Shown here in pieces: positions 25,008 through 33,275 of a DNA stretch of 40,796 bases. This DNA comes from Clostridia bacterium (GTDB taxonomy: Bacteria > Bacillota > Clostridia > Oscillospirales > CAG-272): contig JAFTOK010000092.1 of the NCBI GenBank assembly GCA_017463815.1, forward strand, positions 1 through 40,796, written 5' to 3'. The position numbers were made by a program, and so were the translations under genes. Positions within the stretch are counted from its first letter, which is position 1, and each line of letters opens with the position of its first letter. The notes beneath the pieces were generated by a model. The model saw nothing but the letters and a program-made list of their open reading frames with translations, did not search any database and was not told the DNA's origin.

Positions 25008-25277
25008 ATGGCAAAAACGATGTTTTTAATAAAAGGAAATATTTGTGCGGAACGAGTGCGCCTCGGCAGAGCGTTGCAAAACCCGCATATGACACAAGAA
25101 GAACTTGCTCGAAAAATTCAACTTATGGGAATGGAAATGACACCTGTTATAATTTCCAGAATAGAGCAAAATCAACGTCACATTTGCGATGCAGAATTGC
25201 GTATGATAGCCAAAGCACTCGGCGTTTCTATGGAGTGGCTATGTGGCGATGTTAATGAGATAAAATTGAATAAATAA
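25008..25277 (+). CDS. XRE-family helix-turn-helix regulator
   Basis: This 89-residue DNA-binding protein has a Cro/CI-type helix-turn-helix: MTQEELARKIQLMGMEMTPV and IISRIEQNQRHICDAEL at about residues 28-64, then MIAKALGVSMEWLCGD. There is no second domain, so it is a simple repressor of the type found in mobile islets and toxin-antitoxin or phage control regions. The ATG at 25008 is preferred over a GTG 27 bases upstream because the extension has no family resemblance. The ribosome site is weak (TTGGGAT). It has its own promoter and terminator. Confidence 0.82.
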   Translation: MAKTMFLIKGNICAERVRLGRALQNPHMTQEELARKIQLMGMEMTPVIISRIEQNQRHICDAELRMIAKALGVSMEWLCGDVNEIKLNK

Positions 25278-25307
25278 AAAGCCTGCCCTGTGTGAGGTAG
25301 CTTTTTT
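25276..25307 (+). terminator. Terminator after the XRE gene
   Basis: AAAAAGC and TGCC pair with GGTA and GCTTTTTT across a bulged base, closing an eight-base loop. The left arm overlaps the stop codon. Confidence 0.7.
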
Positions 25308-25330
25308 AGTTGAGAAGGCGGAAAAAACGG

Positions 25331-25476
25331 GCTTCCCCTTTGAGGGGAAGCTCCGCGAAGCGGTGATGAGGTGTCTAAAAATCTTAAAAAATAAAAATTC
25401 ACCTCAATTTTGTTAAGCGAAGGTACACCCCTTCAGTCCCTTACGGGACAGCTTACCCCTATTAAGAGGGGAAGCC
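25331..25476. repeat. Composite hairpin element, copy 3 (mosaic)
   Basis: The left end GCTTCCCC-tttga-GGGGAAGC with CCGCGAAGCGGTGATGAGGTG belongs to one sub-type and pairs with CACCTCA at 25400-25406. The right part (ACCCCTTCAGTC, then ACAGCTTACCCC and GGGGAAGCC) belongs to the sub-type of the next two copies. It looks like a fusion of two elements. Confidence 0.75.
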
Positions 25477-25526
25477 TTTTTTTACGGAGGATTTTTGCCC
25501 CTGCAAGCGCACCGAATTTGCAGAAA

Positions 25527-25666
25527 GCCTTCCCCTGCATCAGCATTAGGGGAAGGGTGACCGCTTGCGGTGGAAGGGGTATTCCTTCGTTTTTATAAAA
25601 ATACGGTGCGAAAGTACACCCCTTCAGTCCCTCGCGGGACAGCTTCCCCTATTAAGAGGGGAAGCC
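25527..25666. repeat. Composite hairpin element, copy 4
   Basis: GCCTTCCCC...GGGGAAGG, then CCGCTTGCGGTGGAAGGGGT, an AT-rich centre, ACCCCTTCAGTCCCTCGCGGGA, and ACAGCTTCCCC...GGGGAAGCC. The two AAGGGGT arms pair across the centre. Confidence 0.85.
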
Positions 25667-25715
25667 TTTTTTACGGAGGATTTTTGCCTCTGCAAGCGCG
25701 CCGAATTTGCAGAAA

Positions 25716-25855
25716 GCCTTCCCCTGCATCAGCATTAGGGGAAGGGGGACCGCTTGCGGTGGAAGGGGTATTCTTTCGCTTTTATAAAAATACGGTGCGA
25801 GGGTACACCCCTTCAGTCCCTCACGGGACAGCTTCCCCTATCAAGAGGGAAAGCC
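25716..25855. repeat. Composite hairpin element, copy 5
   Basis: This is nearly identical to the element at 25527-25666, with a few base changes in the right end hairpin (GAGGGAAAGCC). It is the second copy in the tandem array. Confidence 0.85.
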
Positions 25856-25908
25856 TTCTTGGTTTATTTTTGAAAAATTGATTTCCCTATCTTAAATAAA
25901 ATCCCGTC

Positions 25909-25937
25909 TTGACAATGCGGCGTTTTTGGGGTACACT
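25909..25937 (+). promoter_or_regulatory. Promoter of the glycerol-1-phosphate dehydrogenase-like gene
   Basis: TTGACA (25909-25914), a 17-base spacer and TACACT (25932-25937), about 36 bases before the start codon. Confidence 0.85.
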
Positions 25938-25973
25938 TTATATATAAGGTTTAATAAAGGGAAGGTAATCATT

Positions 25974-27254
25974 ATGGATTTGACAAAAATTCTCGCGGGG
26001 CTCGAAAACTGCCCTTGCGGTAAAAAACACACGTTTTTCACAAAAGCGATTGAAATAGGCAGCGGCATCACGAAAGATACGGGCAAAATTTTGCGCGCAA
26101 ACGGCTTTGCCGACACACTTCTTTTGGTAGCCGACGAAAACACCATCGCGGCGGCAAGCGGTATTCGCGAAAGCCTTGCAGAGGCAGGCTTTGCCGTTAA
26201 GGAACAGATTTATGAAAATATGATGTATGCCCGCGCAGAGCAGGTGGAAGAGTTGATTGCCCTTTCCGAGGACGTTGAGGGTATTATCTCTGTCGGCACG
26301 GGCTCGCTCAACGATATTTGCCGTGTTACGGCGTTCAAAACAGGCAAAAAATTCTGCATTTTTGCCACAGCACCCAGTATGGACGGTTTTGCTTCCGACA
26401 CAGCGCCCATTATCAAAAACAACTTCAAAGAATCCTGGCAGGCGGAACAGCCGCTCGTTATCATAGGTGACACAAAAGTTCTCGCCGCCGCCCCCACAGA
26501 GCTTAAAGCCTCCGGCTTTGGCGATATGGTTGCCAAATACATAGGTCTTGCGGAATGGAAAATTGCAAACCTGCTCATCGGCGAATACTACTGCGAAAAT
26601 ATCGCCGCGATTACGCAGCAGGCTGTAGACAAAATCTCCGCCCTCGCAGACAAAATCTGCGAAAACAGCGAAGAAGCCGCAGGCGCCGTTATGGAATCTC
26701 TCGTGCTCACAGGCCTTGCAATGAAGCTCGCAGGTTGCTCCCGCCCCGCGTCCGGTGCGGAACACGTTGTTTCCCACTACCTCGAATGCTACAAGGTTAA
26801 CCGCGGCATCTGGCCCGAGTTCCACGGCAAAAAGGTTGGCGTGGTAACTGTGCTTCTCAACCGCGCATACCGCAACCTCGCAGAACGCGTTACGGAAATA
26901 GACCCCGTGGCAGACCCGACGGATTGGGAGCTCGTTTACTCCAAATACGACGAATGTATGCTTGCAGACGTAAAACGTGTTAACACTCCCACGATTACGG
27001 ACAAGGTTGACCCCGCGAAGCTCAAAGAGCTTTGGCCCGAAATCCGCAAAATCATTCTCGAAACGCTCCCCACAGACGAAAAACTTATGGCGGATATGAA
27101 GGCGGCAGGCGCGGCTACCACGCCCGAAGAAGTGCACGTGGGCGAAGAACTCCTCGAAAATGCGCTCCGTTTCCACCCCTATATGCGCTACCGTTTGCTC
27201 ATAACAAGACTTATGCCTATGCTCGGCCTTGATATTATGGACTTTATGGAATAA
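25974..27254 (+). CDS. sn-glycerol-1-phosphate dehydrogenase-like protein (AraM/EgsA family)
   Basis: This 426-residue soluble member of the iron-type alcohol dehydrogenase superfamily is closest to AraM/EgsA enzymes that reduce dihydroxyacetone phosphate to glycerol-1-phosphate. NAD(P)-binding GTGSLNDICR is at about 108-117, followed by APSMDGFASD and ASGFGDMVAK (metal-binding Asp184). Metal-binding histidines occur in SGAEHVVSHYLE and EFHGKKVG. The N-terminus has NCPCGKKH, common in the bacterial branch. ATG 25974 has AAGGGAAGG eight bases upstream, better than an ATG 48 bases earlier. No arabinose genes are near, so its physiological role is open. Confidence 0.85.
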   Translation: MDLTKILAGLENCPCGKKHTFFTKAIEIGSGITKDTGKILRANGFADTLLLVADENTIAAASGIRESLAEAGFAVKEQIYENMMYARAEQVEELIALSEDVEGIISVGTGSLNDICRVTAFKTGKKFCIFATAPSMDGFASDTAPIIKNNFKESWQAEQPLVIIGDTKVLAAAPTELKASGFGDMVAKYIGLAEWKIANLLIGEYYCENIAAITQQAVDKISALADKICENSEEAAGAVMESLVLTGLAMKLAGCSRPASGAEHVVSHYLECYKVNRGIWPEFHGKKVGVVTVLLNRAYRNLAERVTEIDPVADPTDWELVYSKYDECMLADVKRVNTPTITDKVDPAKLKELWPEIRKIILETLPTDEKLMADMKAAGAATTPEEVHVGEELLENALRFHPYMRYRLLITRLMPMLGLDIMDFME

Positions 27255-27265
27255 TGTGATAATAT

Positions 27266-27295
27266 AAAAATCCTCGCTTCGGCGGGGATTTTTTT
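27266..27295 (+). terminator. Terminator after the dehydrogenase gene
   Basis: AAAATCCTCGC pairs with GCGGGGATTTT around TTCG (one T-G wobble), followed by more Ts. Confidence 0.92.
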
Positions 27296-27344
27296 GCGCA
27301 GACGCGAGCAATCCTTAAAATTTGTTAAAGTTTTTCTTTGCGTA

Positions 27345-27373
27345 TTGCCTTTTTTCGTTTTTTGTATTACAAT
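27345..27373 (+). promoter_or_regulatory. Promoter of CPBP protease-tadA operon
   Basis: TTGCCT (27345-27350), a 17-base spacer and TACAAT (27368-27373), about 37 bases before the GTG start. Confidence 0.7.
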
Positions 27374-27409
27374 GTAAAAGGTAAAGTTTTTTTGAAAGGA
27401 GTGAACGTT

Positions 27410-28264
27410 GTGGTAATACGCGCAAAAAGGACGTCGGAGCATATAGCGCTTGCGCTTTTTATGGGCATTTTGCTCTATTTTGCCCATTCTTTTCTCGTTA
27501 CGGAAAAGTTAATTCCGAACGATATACTGCGGAGCATAGCTTCTGCCGCCTTTTCCGTTTTGCGCCTCGGCGTGCCCGCCCTTATGCTCGGGCTTATGCA
27601 AAAACGCGCAGGATTTAAAGAGCTCGAACTTAAAAAAAATCCCGAGGGTTCGGCAAAATATAACGTAACGCTTGCTTTCGGCGGCTTTGCGGTTATATTC
27701 GTTTTCGGCTTAATGTATTCCGCAGCGTTTCCTATGGCGGCGGCTTCTTTCGCCGGCGACGACGCTTTCTCGGTTGCCATAACCGTTATAAACTCGGTGC
27801 TTGTGCCCGCTGTTTTTGAAGAATACCTTTACCGCAGGCTCATTTGCAAGGAGCTTACGCTTCACGGCGGCGCGTTTGCAGTTATAATTTCCGCGCTTCT
27901 TTTCGGCCTTGCGCATTTTTCGTTCTATACGTTCCCGTACGCATTTGTATGCGGGCTTATACTCGGTTTCGTATACCTCAAAACGGGCTCGGCAAAATAT
28001 ACCGCGGCTGTCCACTTTGCGAATAATCTGCTTTCTTACGTTTTGTCGCTCGTCGGCACGAAAATGGAAAAGCTGGATTATACAAACCTCGTAATGCTGC
28101 TGACCATCGCCCTGTGCGTGATGGCGCTCGGCGCTTTCTACACGATTATACCAAATATGAAAAAATTTGCCTTTTGCGAAAACGGAAATGTCGCTTCCTC
28201 TGTGTTTCTCACGTTTTCTATGGTGGTATACATCGCTTGCGCCGTGCTTATGAACTTTATATGA
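27410..28264 (+). CDS. CPBP-family intramembrane metalloprotease
   Basis: This 284-residue protein with about eight membrane helices carries the three CPBP motifs: EEYLYR (Glu137, Glu138, Arg142), FGLAHF (His169) and VHFANN (His202, Asn205/206). In bacteria such proteins cleave membrane peptides or protect against bacteriocins; the eukaryotic relatives remove CAAX tails. The GTG at 27410 is chosen because AAAGGAG lies eight bases before it; earlier in-frame codons lack one. The stop overlaps the tadA start (ATGA), so the two are translated together although their functions look unrelated. Confidence 0.9.
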   Translation: MVIRAKRTSEHIALALFMGILLYFAHSFLVTEKLIPNDILRSIASAAFSVLRLGVPALMLGLMQKRAGFKELELKKNPEGSAKYNVTLAFGGFAVIFVFGLMYSAAFPMAAASFAGDDAFSVAITVINSVLVPAVFEEYLYRRLICKELTLHGGAFAVIISALLFGLAHFSFYTFPYAFVCGLILGFVYLKTGSAKYTAAVHFANNLLSYVLSLVGTKMEKLDYTNLVMLLTIALCVMALGAFYTIIPNMKKFAFCENGNVASSVFLTFSMVVYIACAVLMNFI

Positions 28265-28758
28265 CGAACGAAACAGATAATTTTGAGTATATGCGCCTTG
28301 CCATAGAGGAAGCAAAAAAATCCCTCGCCATAGAAGAAGTGCCCGTGGGCGCTGTGGTCGTGTGCGAAGGGGAAGTGGTATCGGCGGCATTCAACACGCG
28401 CGAAACAGAAAAAAACGCCATACGCCACGCGGAGGTCACGGCAATCTCCCGCGCTTGCGAAAAGCTGGGCGGCTGGCGTCTGCACAAATGCGAACTTTAC
28501 GTTACGCTCGAACCCTGCCCGATGTGCGCGGGCGCAATAGTCAATTCCAGAATAAAGCGCGTTGTTTACGGCGCAAAAGACACAAAAGCGGGCGCTTTCG
28601 GCACGGTGCTCGATTTAAACGACTTCCCGCTCAACCATAAACCCGAAATCGTTTCGGGCGTTTGCGAGGAGGAATGTGCCGCCTTGCTCTCTGATTTTTT
28701 TAAAATTCTGCGTGCAAAAAAAAATGCGACAAAAAAAGCCGAGATACATACAAATTAA
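28261..28758 (+). CDS. tadA: tRNA-specific adenosine deaminase
   Basis: This 165-residue zinc enzyme converts A34 to inosine in tRNA-Arg(ACG). The deaminase active site is complete: HAE (His56, Glu58) with PCPMC (Cys86, Cys89). VPVGAVVV and the VVYGAKDTKAGAFGT segment are typical of TadA rather than cytidine or guanine deaminases. The start overlaps the CPBP stop by four bases. A C-terminal Lys/Ala-rich tail is slightly longer than usual. A perfect ten-base stem (28748-28757 with 28764-28773) overlaps the stop codon, but it lacks a T run. Confidence 0.95.
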   Translation: MTNETDNFEYMRLAIEEAKKSLAIEEVPVGAVVVCEGEVVSAAFNTRETEKNAIRHAEVTAISRACEKLGGWRLHKCELYVTLEPCPMCAGAIVNSRIKRVVYGAKDTKAGAFGTVLDLNDFPLNHKPEIVSGVCEEECAALLSDFFKILRAKKNATKKAEIHTN

Positions 28759-28824
28759 GGAAATAATTTGTATAACAAAGCATTTTCGGCGTGCAAAGTG
28801 GCGTAAAATGGGGTTAAAATATGT

Positions 28825-28853
28825 TTGACTTTTAATATGCCATATGCTATACT
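28825..28853 (+). promoter_or_regulatory. Promoter of the DUF3048 lipoprotein gene
   Basis: TTGACT (28825-28830), a 17-base spacer and TATACT (28848-28853), with a leader of about 90 bases. Confidence 0.85.
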
Positions 28854-28948
28854 TAACTTACAAAAACAAAAGGAAATTTTCCGTGCGGAGCGCTCGTTCT
28901 TCATCTTGTACAGCTCGGAGCGGAAGAAAAACAAAAAGGAGAGAAAAA

Positions 28949-30268
28949 ATGAAAAGAAACCTCAAACAAATCTTGCTCGTATTCCTTGCCCTCGCGATTA
29001 CCGTTTCCGCAAGCACCTGCCTTTTCTCTTGCGGCAGAGAATCTACGGCACAAACCACGGGCGAAACCATTCCCGGCATTATGTCCTCCGACAATTCCAC
29101 GAGCGGCACCGTAGACGCTACGGGCGGCACAACAACAGGTACAGTACAGGAACCCATCGACGGCACAACAACAGGCACGACAACACCCATAGTTACACCC
29201 CCTGTAAACGACGGCGATTACATAAACCCTCTCACGGGTCTTAAAACAAATAATAAAGACGCTTCCACGCTCAAGCCCCTCGCGGTTATCGTGGATAACG
29301 TAGATGCGGCATACGCACACCAGACAGGCCTTACACAGGCAGACATTCTTTATGAAACGCTCGTTGCCCCCGGCATCACACGTTTTACAGCGCTCATTTC
29401 CGATTATTCCGCGCTCAAGGATATTTGCAACATCCGCGAGGCTTATATGGAACATATAGACATCGTGGGCAGCCACAACGCGGTTCTCGTGGCTCACGGC
29501 GGTGCTACACACCTCGGCGATTTCGTTTCCGTTGCGGCGGCTCGTTTTGGCGGCGGCTGGAACGAAAACCTCCAGAAAAACACATACGGCTACATCAACA
29601 CGATGAAAGATATCGCTTTCACAGCCGAGGGCGGTGAAAGATACGGCACAATTAAATATTATAAAGACGACGAAAGCTACCGTAAAGACATCGGCTTCGA
29701 TACACTTCTCACTTCTTCTGCGGTTGCGGCTATTTTCAGCACCAAGGCAAGCGCGTTTGTTCAGTCCGGCGCTACGGAAAAGGGCTCTGCAAAGGCGTTT
29801 ACCTTCGTTGACCTTACGGAAACAAAGGTTATGAACGGCACGGCGGCGAAAGAAATAAAAATTTCTTTCACAATGGATAATTACGCGGGCACAAAGAGCG
29901 TTGCATACGTTTATGATACAGAGCTCGGTATGTATTTGCGCTACCAGGGCACAAGCAACAAGGCTCACAAAGACTCCGTAACAGGCGCACAGCTCGCGTT
30001 CACAAACGTGCTCACACTCTTCACGGACGTTACAAGCACAAAAACTGCAAACGATGAGGTTGTTACCTCCACGATGGTTGTGGGCGAAGGCACGGGTTAC
30101 TACTTCTACGGCGGCGAAGCTGTTGAAATAAAATGGTCTAAATCCGCTTGGGACGGCGCTCTCACACTTACGGATAAAGACGGCAACGCGCTCGAACTCG
30201 CACGCGGCACAACGTACGTTTCCTACCTCGACAACACAAACACGGCAAAAGCGGTAAGCTTTAGCTGA
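28949..30268 (+). CDS. DUF3048 (YerB-type) lipoprotein
   Basis: The 439-residue surface lipoprotein starts with a signal peptide ending in a CLFSC lipobox (about Cys28), then a Thr/Gly-rich linker with repeated TTTGT segments. The conserved DUF3048 N-terminal domain begins at DYINPLTGLKT and contains PLAVIVDNVDAAYAHQTGLT and YETLVAPGITRFTAL. A second, beta-rich domain (about 290-439) ends VSFS. The biochemical role of the family is unknown. AAAAAGGAGAG precedes the ATG. The gene stands alone, with its own promoter and a shared terminator. Confidence 0.88.
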   Translation: MKRNLKQILLVFLALAITVSASTCLFSCGRESTAQTTGETIPGIMSSDNSTSGTVDATGGTTTGTVQEPIDGTTTGTTTPIVTPPVNDGDYINPLTGLKTNNKDASTLKPLAVIVDNVDAAYAHQTGLTQADILYETLVAPGITRFTALISDYSALKDICNIREAYMEHIDIVGSHNAVLVAHGGATHLGDFVSVAAARFGGGWNENLQKNTYGYINTMKDIAFTAEGGERYGTIKYYKDDESYRKDIGFDTLLTSSAVAAIFSTKASAFVQSGATEKGSAKAFTFVDLTETKVMNGTAAKEIKISFTMDNYAGTKSVAYVYDTELGMYLRYQGTSNKAHKDSVTGAQLAFTNVLTLFTDVTSTKTANDEVVTSTMVVGEGTGYYFYGGEAVEIKWSKSAWDGALTLTDKDGNALELARGTTYVSYLDNTNTAKAVSFS

Positions 30269-30280
30269 AAATGAAAAAAC

Positions 30281-30314
30281 AAAAAATGCACTCGAAAGAG
30301 TGCATTTTTGTTTT
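30281..30314. terminator. Bidirectional terminator between lipoprotein and regulator genes
   Basis: AAAAATGCACTC pairs with GAGTGCATTTTT around GAAA. T runs occur on both sides when read on each strand. Confidence 0.93.
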
Positions 30315-30974
30315 CTATTCCGTTTTAATTGTGTACCCTATGCCGCGCACGGTGGAAATGAGCTTTATGCCAAACTTTTCATCCAGCTTCTCGCGCAGGT
30401 AACGCACGTAAACGTCCACAATGTTTGTGTCTGTGCCGTCTTTTTCCCAAACGGCTTTTGCCGCTTGAGCACGCGTTACCGTGCCGCCTTTGTTCTTTAT
30501 TAGGTAGAGAAGCAGCGCAAATTCACGCTTCGTGAGCTCTACGGTTTCGCGCTTATAGGAAACGGTGTGCTCCTTTTCGTTTAAAATGAGCGAATCTGCC
30601 GCGCTTTTGCGGTGCTTCGCCACGCGCACACCGAAATCCGCCTCCTCGCTTTTTTCAAAGAAAGAGGAAATGAAGCCCGTTATGGAAAAGGGGCGCGTGA
30701 AAATGTGGAATCCGGCGGCAATTTTGGGGGATACGCCCGCAAGCGCCTCGGGGGAGCCGAAAAGCAAGACCTGCGTGCTTTCAAGCTCGCAGGAGTCTTC
30801 CGAAATTTGCGCGAAAATTTCCGCATCGAGCACGGTAAAATCGGCGGCGGATATTTCCTTGCGCGTTTCTTCGGAAAGGCTTTCCGCCACGGAAACGTGC
30901 GGGCAGAAAGCGGAAATTTCCAAATACAGCATTCGGGCGAAAATTTTATCTTTTGTCAGTATAAGAACTTTCAT
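30315..30974 (-). CDS. Orphan OmpR-type response regulator with degenerate receiver
   Basis: This 219-residue protein has a receiver-like domain (about 1-115) and a canonical winged-helix DNA-binding domain (about 128-219, VELTKREFALLLYLIKNKGG and VDVYVRYLREKLDEKF, ending VRGIGYTIKTE). The receiver is unusual: the acidic pair after strand 1 reads TKDK, the strand-4 Ser/Thr site is FGS, and the conserved lysine is Arg in FTRPF. Only Asp50 (VLDAE) remains where phosphorylation would occur. No histidine kinase gene is adjacent. It may be constitutively active or controlled by another ligand. It may be transcribed with the topoisomerase genes upstream. Confidence 0.9.
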   Translation of the reverse strand: MKVLILTKDKIFARMLYLEISAFCPHVSVAESLSEETRKEISAADFTVLDAEIFAQISEDSCELESTQVLLFGSPEALAGVSPKIAAGFHIFTRPFSITGFISSFFEKSEEADFGVRVAKHRKSAADSLILNEKEHTVSYKRETVELTKREFALLLYLIKNKGGTVTRAQAAKAVWEKDGTDTNIVDVYVRYLREKLDEKFGIKLISTVRGIGYTIKTE

Positions 30975-31001
30975 AACAGTTTCGCTTTCTTATAATTATA
31001 A

Positions 31002-31032
31002 TAATTCTGCATTCTTCATTCTGCACTCTGCG
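31002..31032. repeat. Short dispersed repeat, GCAGAATG type, copy 1
   Basis: On the minus strand it reads GCAGAGTGCAGAATGAAGAA then TGCAGAATTA. Related runs are at 37167-37209 and 40501-40540. It fills the gap between the regulator and the topoisomerase A gene. Confidence 0.7.
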
Positions 31033-33246
31033 TTACTTTTTCAGCGTTCCCGGTGTGGCGGGTATTTTCGTTTTGCGAAGCCCTGTTGTGTCGGGGAATT
31101 CTTTTGCAAAATCTTTGAGCGCGAAAGCGACCTCGTCGTCCTTTTTGAGCGCTATAATGGTAGAGCCTATGCTCGTGCGCGTGGTTTTAAGGGGCAAGAG
31201 CTTCGTGCTTATAATCGTGCCTTTGCCCGCCTTCGTGCCAACAAGCATTTCGAAAGGCTCGCTTTCGTAAATTGCGGCGACAAGCGGCGCGGCGTCGGAA
31301 TATGCCGCCACGAGTTTTTTGCGGTTGCCCTTCGTTTCGTAGGAGGAAACGGGAATCTTCACGCCCTTGCCGTTTGCGAAGATGTAGACGATGTTGTGCG
31401 CGGGCTCGTATTTTTTGAGCGCTTTCATAGCCACAACCTTTTCGCCCACGTCGAAATCGAGCTTGGCAGGCACAAATTCGCCGAGGGAAGATGCCTTCAC
31501 CTGGTCAAATTCGCACACGTGTGATTTATAAATTTTTTGCTTGTCGGTTATAAAGAGGAGCTCATCTACGTTTTCCGCGTCTTCTTCTAAAATTACACGG
31601 TCGCCGTCTTTGAGCTTGTGCTCGTCGCTGCCGCGAAGCGTGCTCGCGCGCAGAGATTGGTGCGTGATTTTCTTGAAGAAGCCGTCACGCGTGAGCACGA
31701 GGCGCACGCTGTAATTTTCCACGTGGTTTTCCTCTGTGTAATCCGCGATGTCATCCTCGAAGATGAGGCGCGTTTTGCGCGGAATAGCGTATTTATCTTT
31801 GATTTTTTTGAGCTGTTTTGCGATGTATTTTTTCAGTTTCTTTTCCGAGCCGAGAATGGAGCGCAGTTCGTCTATTTCCTTTTGCAGGTTTTCTATTTCC
31901 GCAATACGTTCCATAATATATTCGCGGTTGAGGTGGCGGAGCTTGATTTCCGCGATGTATTCCGCCTGAACTTCGTCGAGGTTGAAACCGCTCATAAGGT
32001 TAGGCACGACGTCCTTTTCCTTCTCGGTTTCGCGAACGATTTTGATTGCTTTGTCGATATCGAGCAGGATTTCGCCCATACCCATAAGCAGGTGTAGCTT
32101 TTCGTTCTTCTTTTCGAGGTCGAAGCGAAGCTCGCGGCTTACACAGCCCATACGGAAGTGTATCCACTCCGAAAGGATTTCGCGCACACCCATCGTACGT
32201 GGCGTGCCGTCCACGAGAATGTTGAAGTTGCAGGCGAAATTATCCTGAAGCGATGTCTTTTTAAAGAGTTTCGCCATAAGCTTTTCGGGGTCTGTGCCGC
32301 GGCGCAAATCGAGCGTGAGCTTAAAGCCGTGCAGGTCGATTTCGTTGCGCGCGTCCGTCACTTCGCGGAGCGAACCGTCTTTAATCATATCCGTGATTTT
32401 TTTGAGAATGAGCTCTATCGTGGTGGAATATGGGATTTCAAGCACTTCTATGCAGTTTTCCGCTTTGTCGTAAACGTAGCGCGCGCGCAGGGTAAAGCTG
32501 CCTTCGCCCGTTTCGTAGATGTGGCGGAGCTTTTCGCGGTCGTAGATAATGCCTGCGCCGCCGGAAAAATCGGGCGCTTTTATTATGTCGAGCAGTTCTT
32601 CCGTGGTGGTATCGGGGTTATCGAGAAGCGCTATCGTGCCGTCGCAGATTTCGCCGAGGTTAAAGGAGCAGATTTTGCTTGCCATACCTACGGCTATACC
32701 CATATTGGGAGAAACGAGCACGTTCGGGAACGCCGTGGGCAAAAGAACGGGCTCTTTCATCGTGGCGTCGTAGTTATCCGTCATTTCCACGGCGTTTTTG
32801 TCTATGCCGCCGAAAATTTCGTTGCAGAAGGTGTCCAGCTTTGCCTCTGTATAACGCGAAGCGGCGTATGCCATATCGGAGCTGTACTGCTTGCCGAAGT
32901 TGCCCTTGGAATCCACAAAAGGGTGGAGCAGGGCGCCGTTGCCGCGCGTAAGGCGCACCATAGTTTCGTAAATTGCCGCGTCGCCGTGGGGGTTCAGCTT
33001 CATCGTGGCGCCGACGATGTTTGTGCTTTTTGTGCGTGCGCCCGTAAGAAGCCCCATTTTATACATCGTATAGAGCAGTTTTCTATGCGAGGGTTTGAAA
33101 CCGTCTATTTCGGGAATGGCACGGGAAACGATTACCGTCATAACGTACGGCATATAGTTTTTTTCGATTGTTTCCGTTATGGGTTGTGGAGTTATGGGTG
33201 CTGGTGGGAGTTCTATTTTTACGTTGTTTTTTCTTGTTTTTGCCAT
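31033..33246 (-). CDS. parC: Type II DNA topoisomerase subunit A (ParC-like)
   Basis: This 737-residue protein is the DNA-cutting subunit. The active-site Tyr132 lies in AYAASRYTEAKL. The DNA-gate helix around STNIVGATMKLNPHGDAAIY and the coiled-coil gate (about 380-480) are in place. A C-terminal wrapping domain starts at about 495. No GyrA-box (QRRGGKG) was found, so a topoisomerase IV-like paralogue is more likely than gyrase A. At the quinolone site the usual Ser after HGD is Ala90, and the usual acidic partner is Glu94. It follows subunit B on the same strand, with an inverted-repeat element between them. Confidence 0.9.
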   Translation of the reverse strand: MAKTRKNNVKIELPPAPITPQPITETIEKNYMPYVMTVIVSRAIPEIDGFKPSHRKLLYTMYKMGLLTGARTKSTNIVGATMKLNPHGDAAIYETMVRLTRGNGALLHPFVDSKGNFGKQYSSDMAYAASRYTEAKLDTFCNEIFGGIDKNAVEMTDNYDATMKEPVLLPTAFPNVLVSPNMGIAVGMASKICSFNLGEICDGTIALLDNPDTTTEELLDIIKAPDFSGGAGIIYDREKLRHIYETGEGSFTLRARYVYDKAENCIEVLEIPYSTTIELILKKITDMIKDGSLREVTDARNEIDLHGFKLTLDLRRGTDPEKLMAKLFKKTSLQDNFACNFNILVDGTPRTMGVREILSEWIHFRMGCVSRELRFDLEKKNEKLHLLMGMGEILLDIDKAIKIVRETEKEKDVVPNLMSGFNLDEVQAEYIAEIKLRHLNREYIMERIAEIENLQKEIDELRSILGSEKKLKKYIAKQLKKIKDKYAIPRKTRLIFEDDIADYTEENHVENYSVRLVLTRDGFFKKITHQSLRASTLRGSDEHKLKDGDRVILEEDAENVDELLFITDKQKIYKSHVCEFDQVKASSLGEFVPAKLDFDVGEKVVAMKALKKYEPAHNIVYIFANGKGVKIPVSSYETKGNRKKLVAAYSDAAPLVAAIYESEPFEMLVGTKAGKGTIISTKLLPLKTTRTSIGSTIIALKKDDEVAFALKDFAKEFPDTTGLRKTKIPATPGTLKK

Positions 33247-33275
33247 ATTTTTTACTCCGTGGTGAGAAGTTTTTA

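Larger units (their letters stand above)
25417..25855 (+). repeat. Tandem direct repeat, about 190-base period, 2.3 copies
   Basis: Segments beginning at 25417, 25608 and 25797 repeat almost exactly with periods of 191 and 189 bases. Each unit holds half an element, a 50-base spacer with TACGGAGGATTTTTGCC and CCGAATTTGCAGAAA, and the left half of the next element. The long stretch between the XRE gene and the dehydrogenase gene (25278-25973) is thus mostly repeats and holds no gene. Confidence 0.88.

Noticed and set aside
25417-25855. Possible CRISPR array
   Set aside because: The period is about 190 bases and the spacer between elements is itself repeated, so it is not a repeat-spacer array. 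No cas gene is near.
25410-25881. Two frames of 62 and 103 residues in the tandem repeats
   Set aside because: They repeat the same peptide within a hairpin element array and have no ribosome site. They are products of the repeat, not genes.
28748-28773. Terminator after tadA
   Set aside because: A perfect ten-base stem is present, but no T run follows, so I do not call it an intrinsic terminator.
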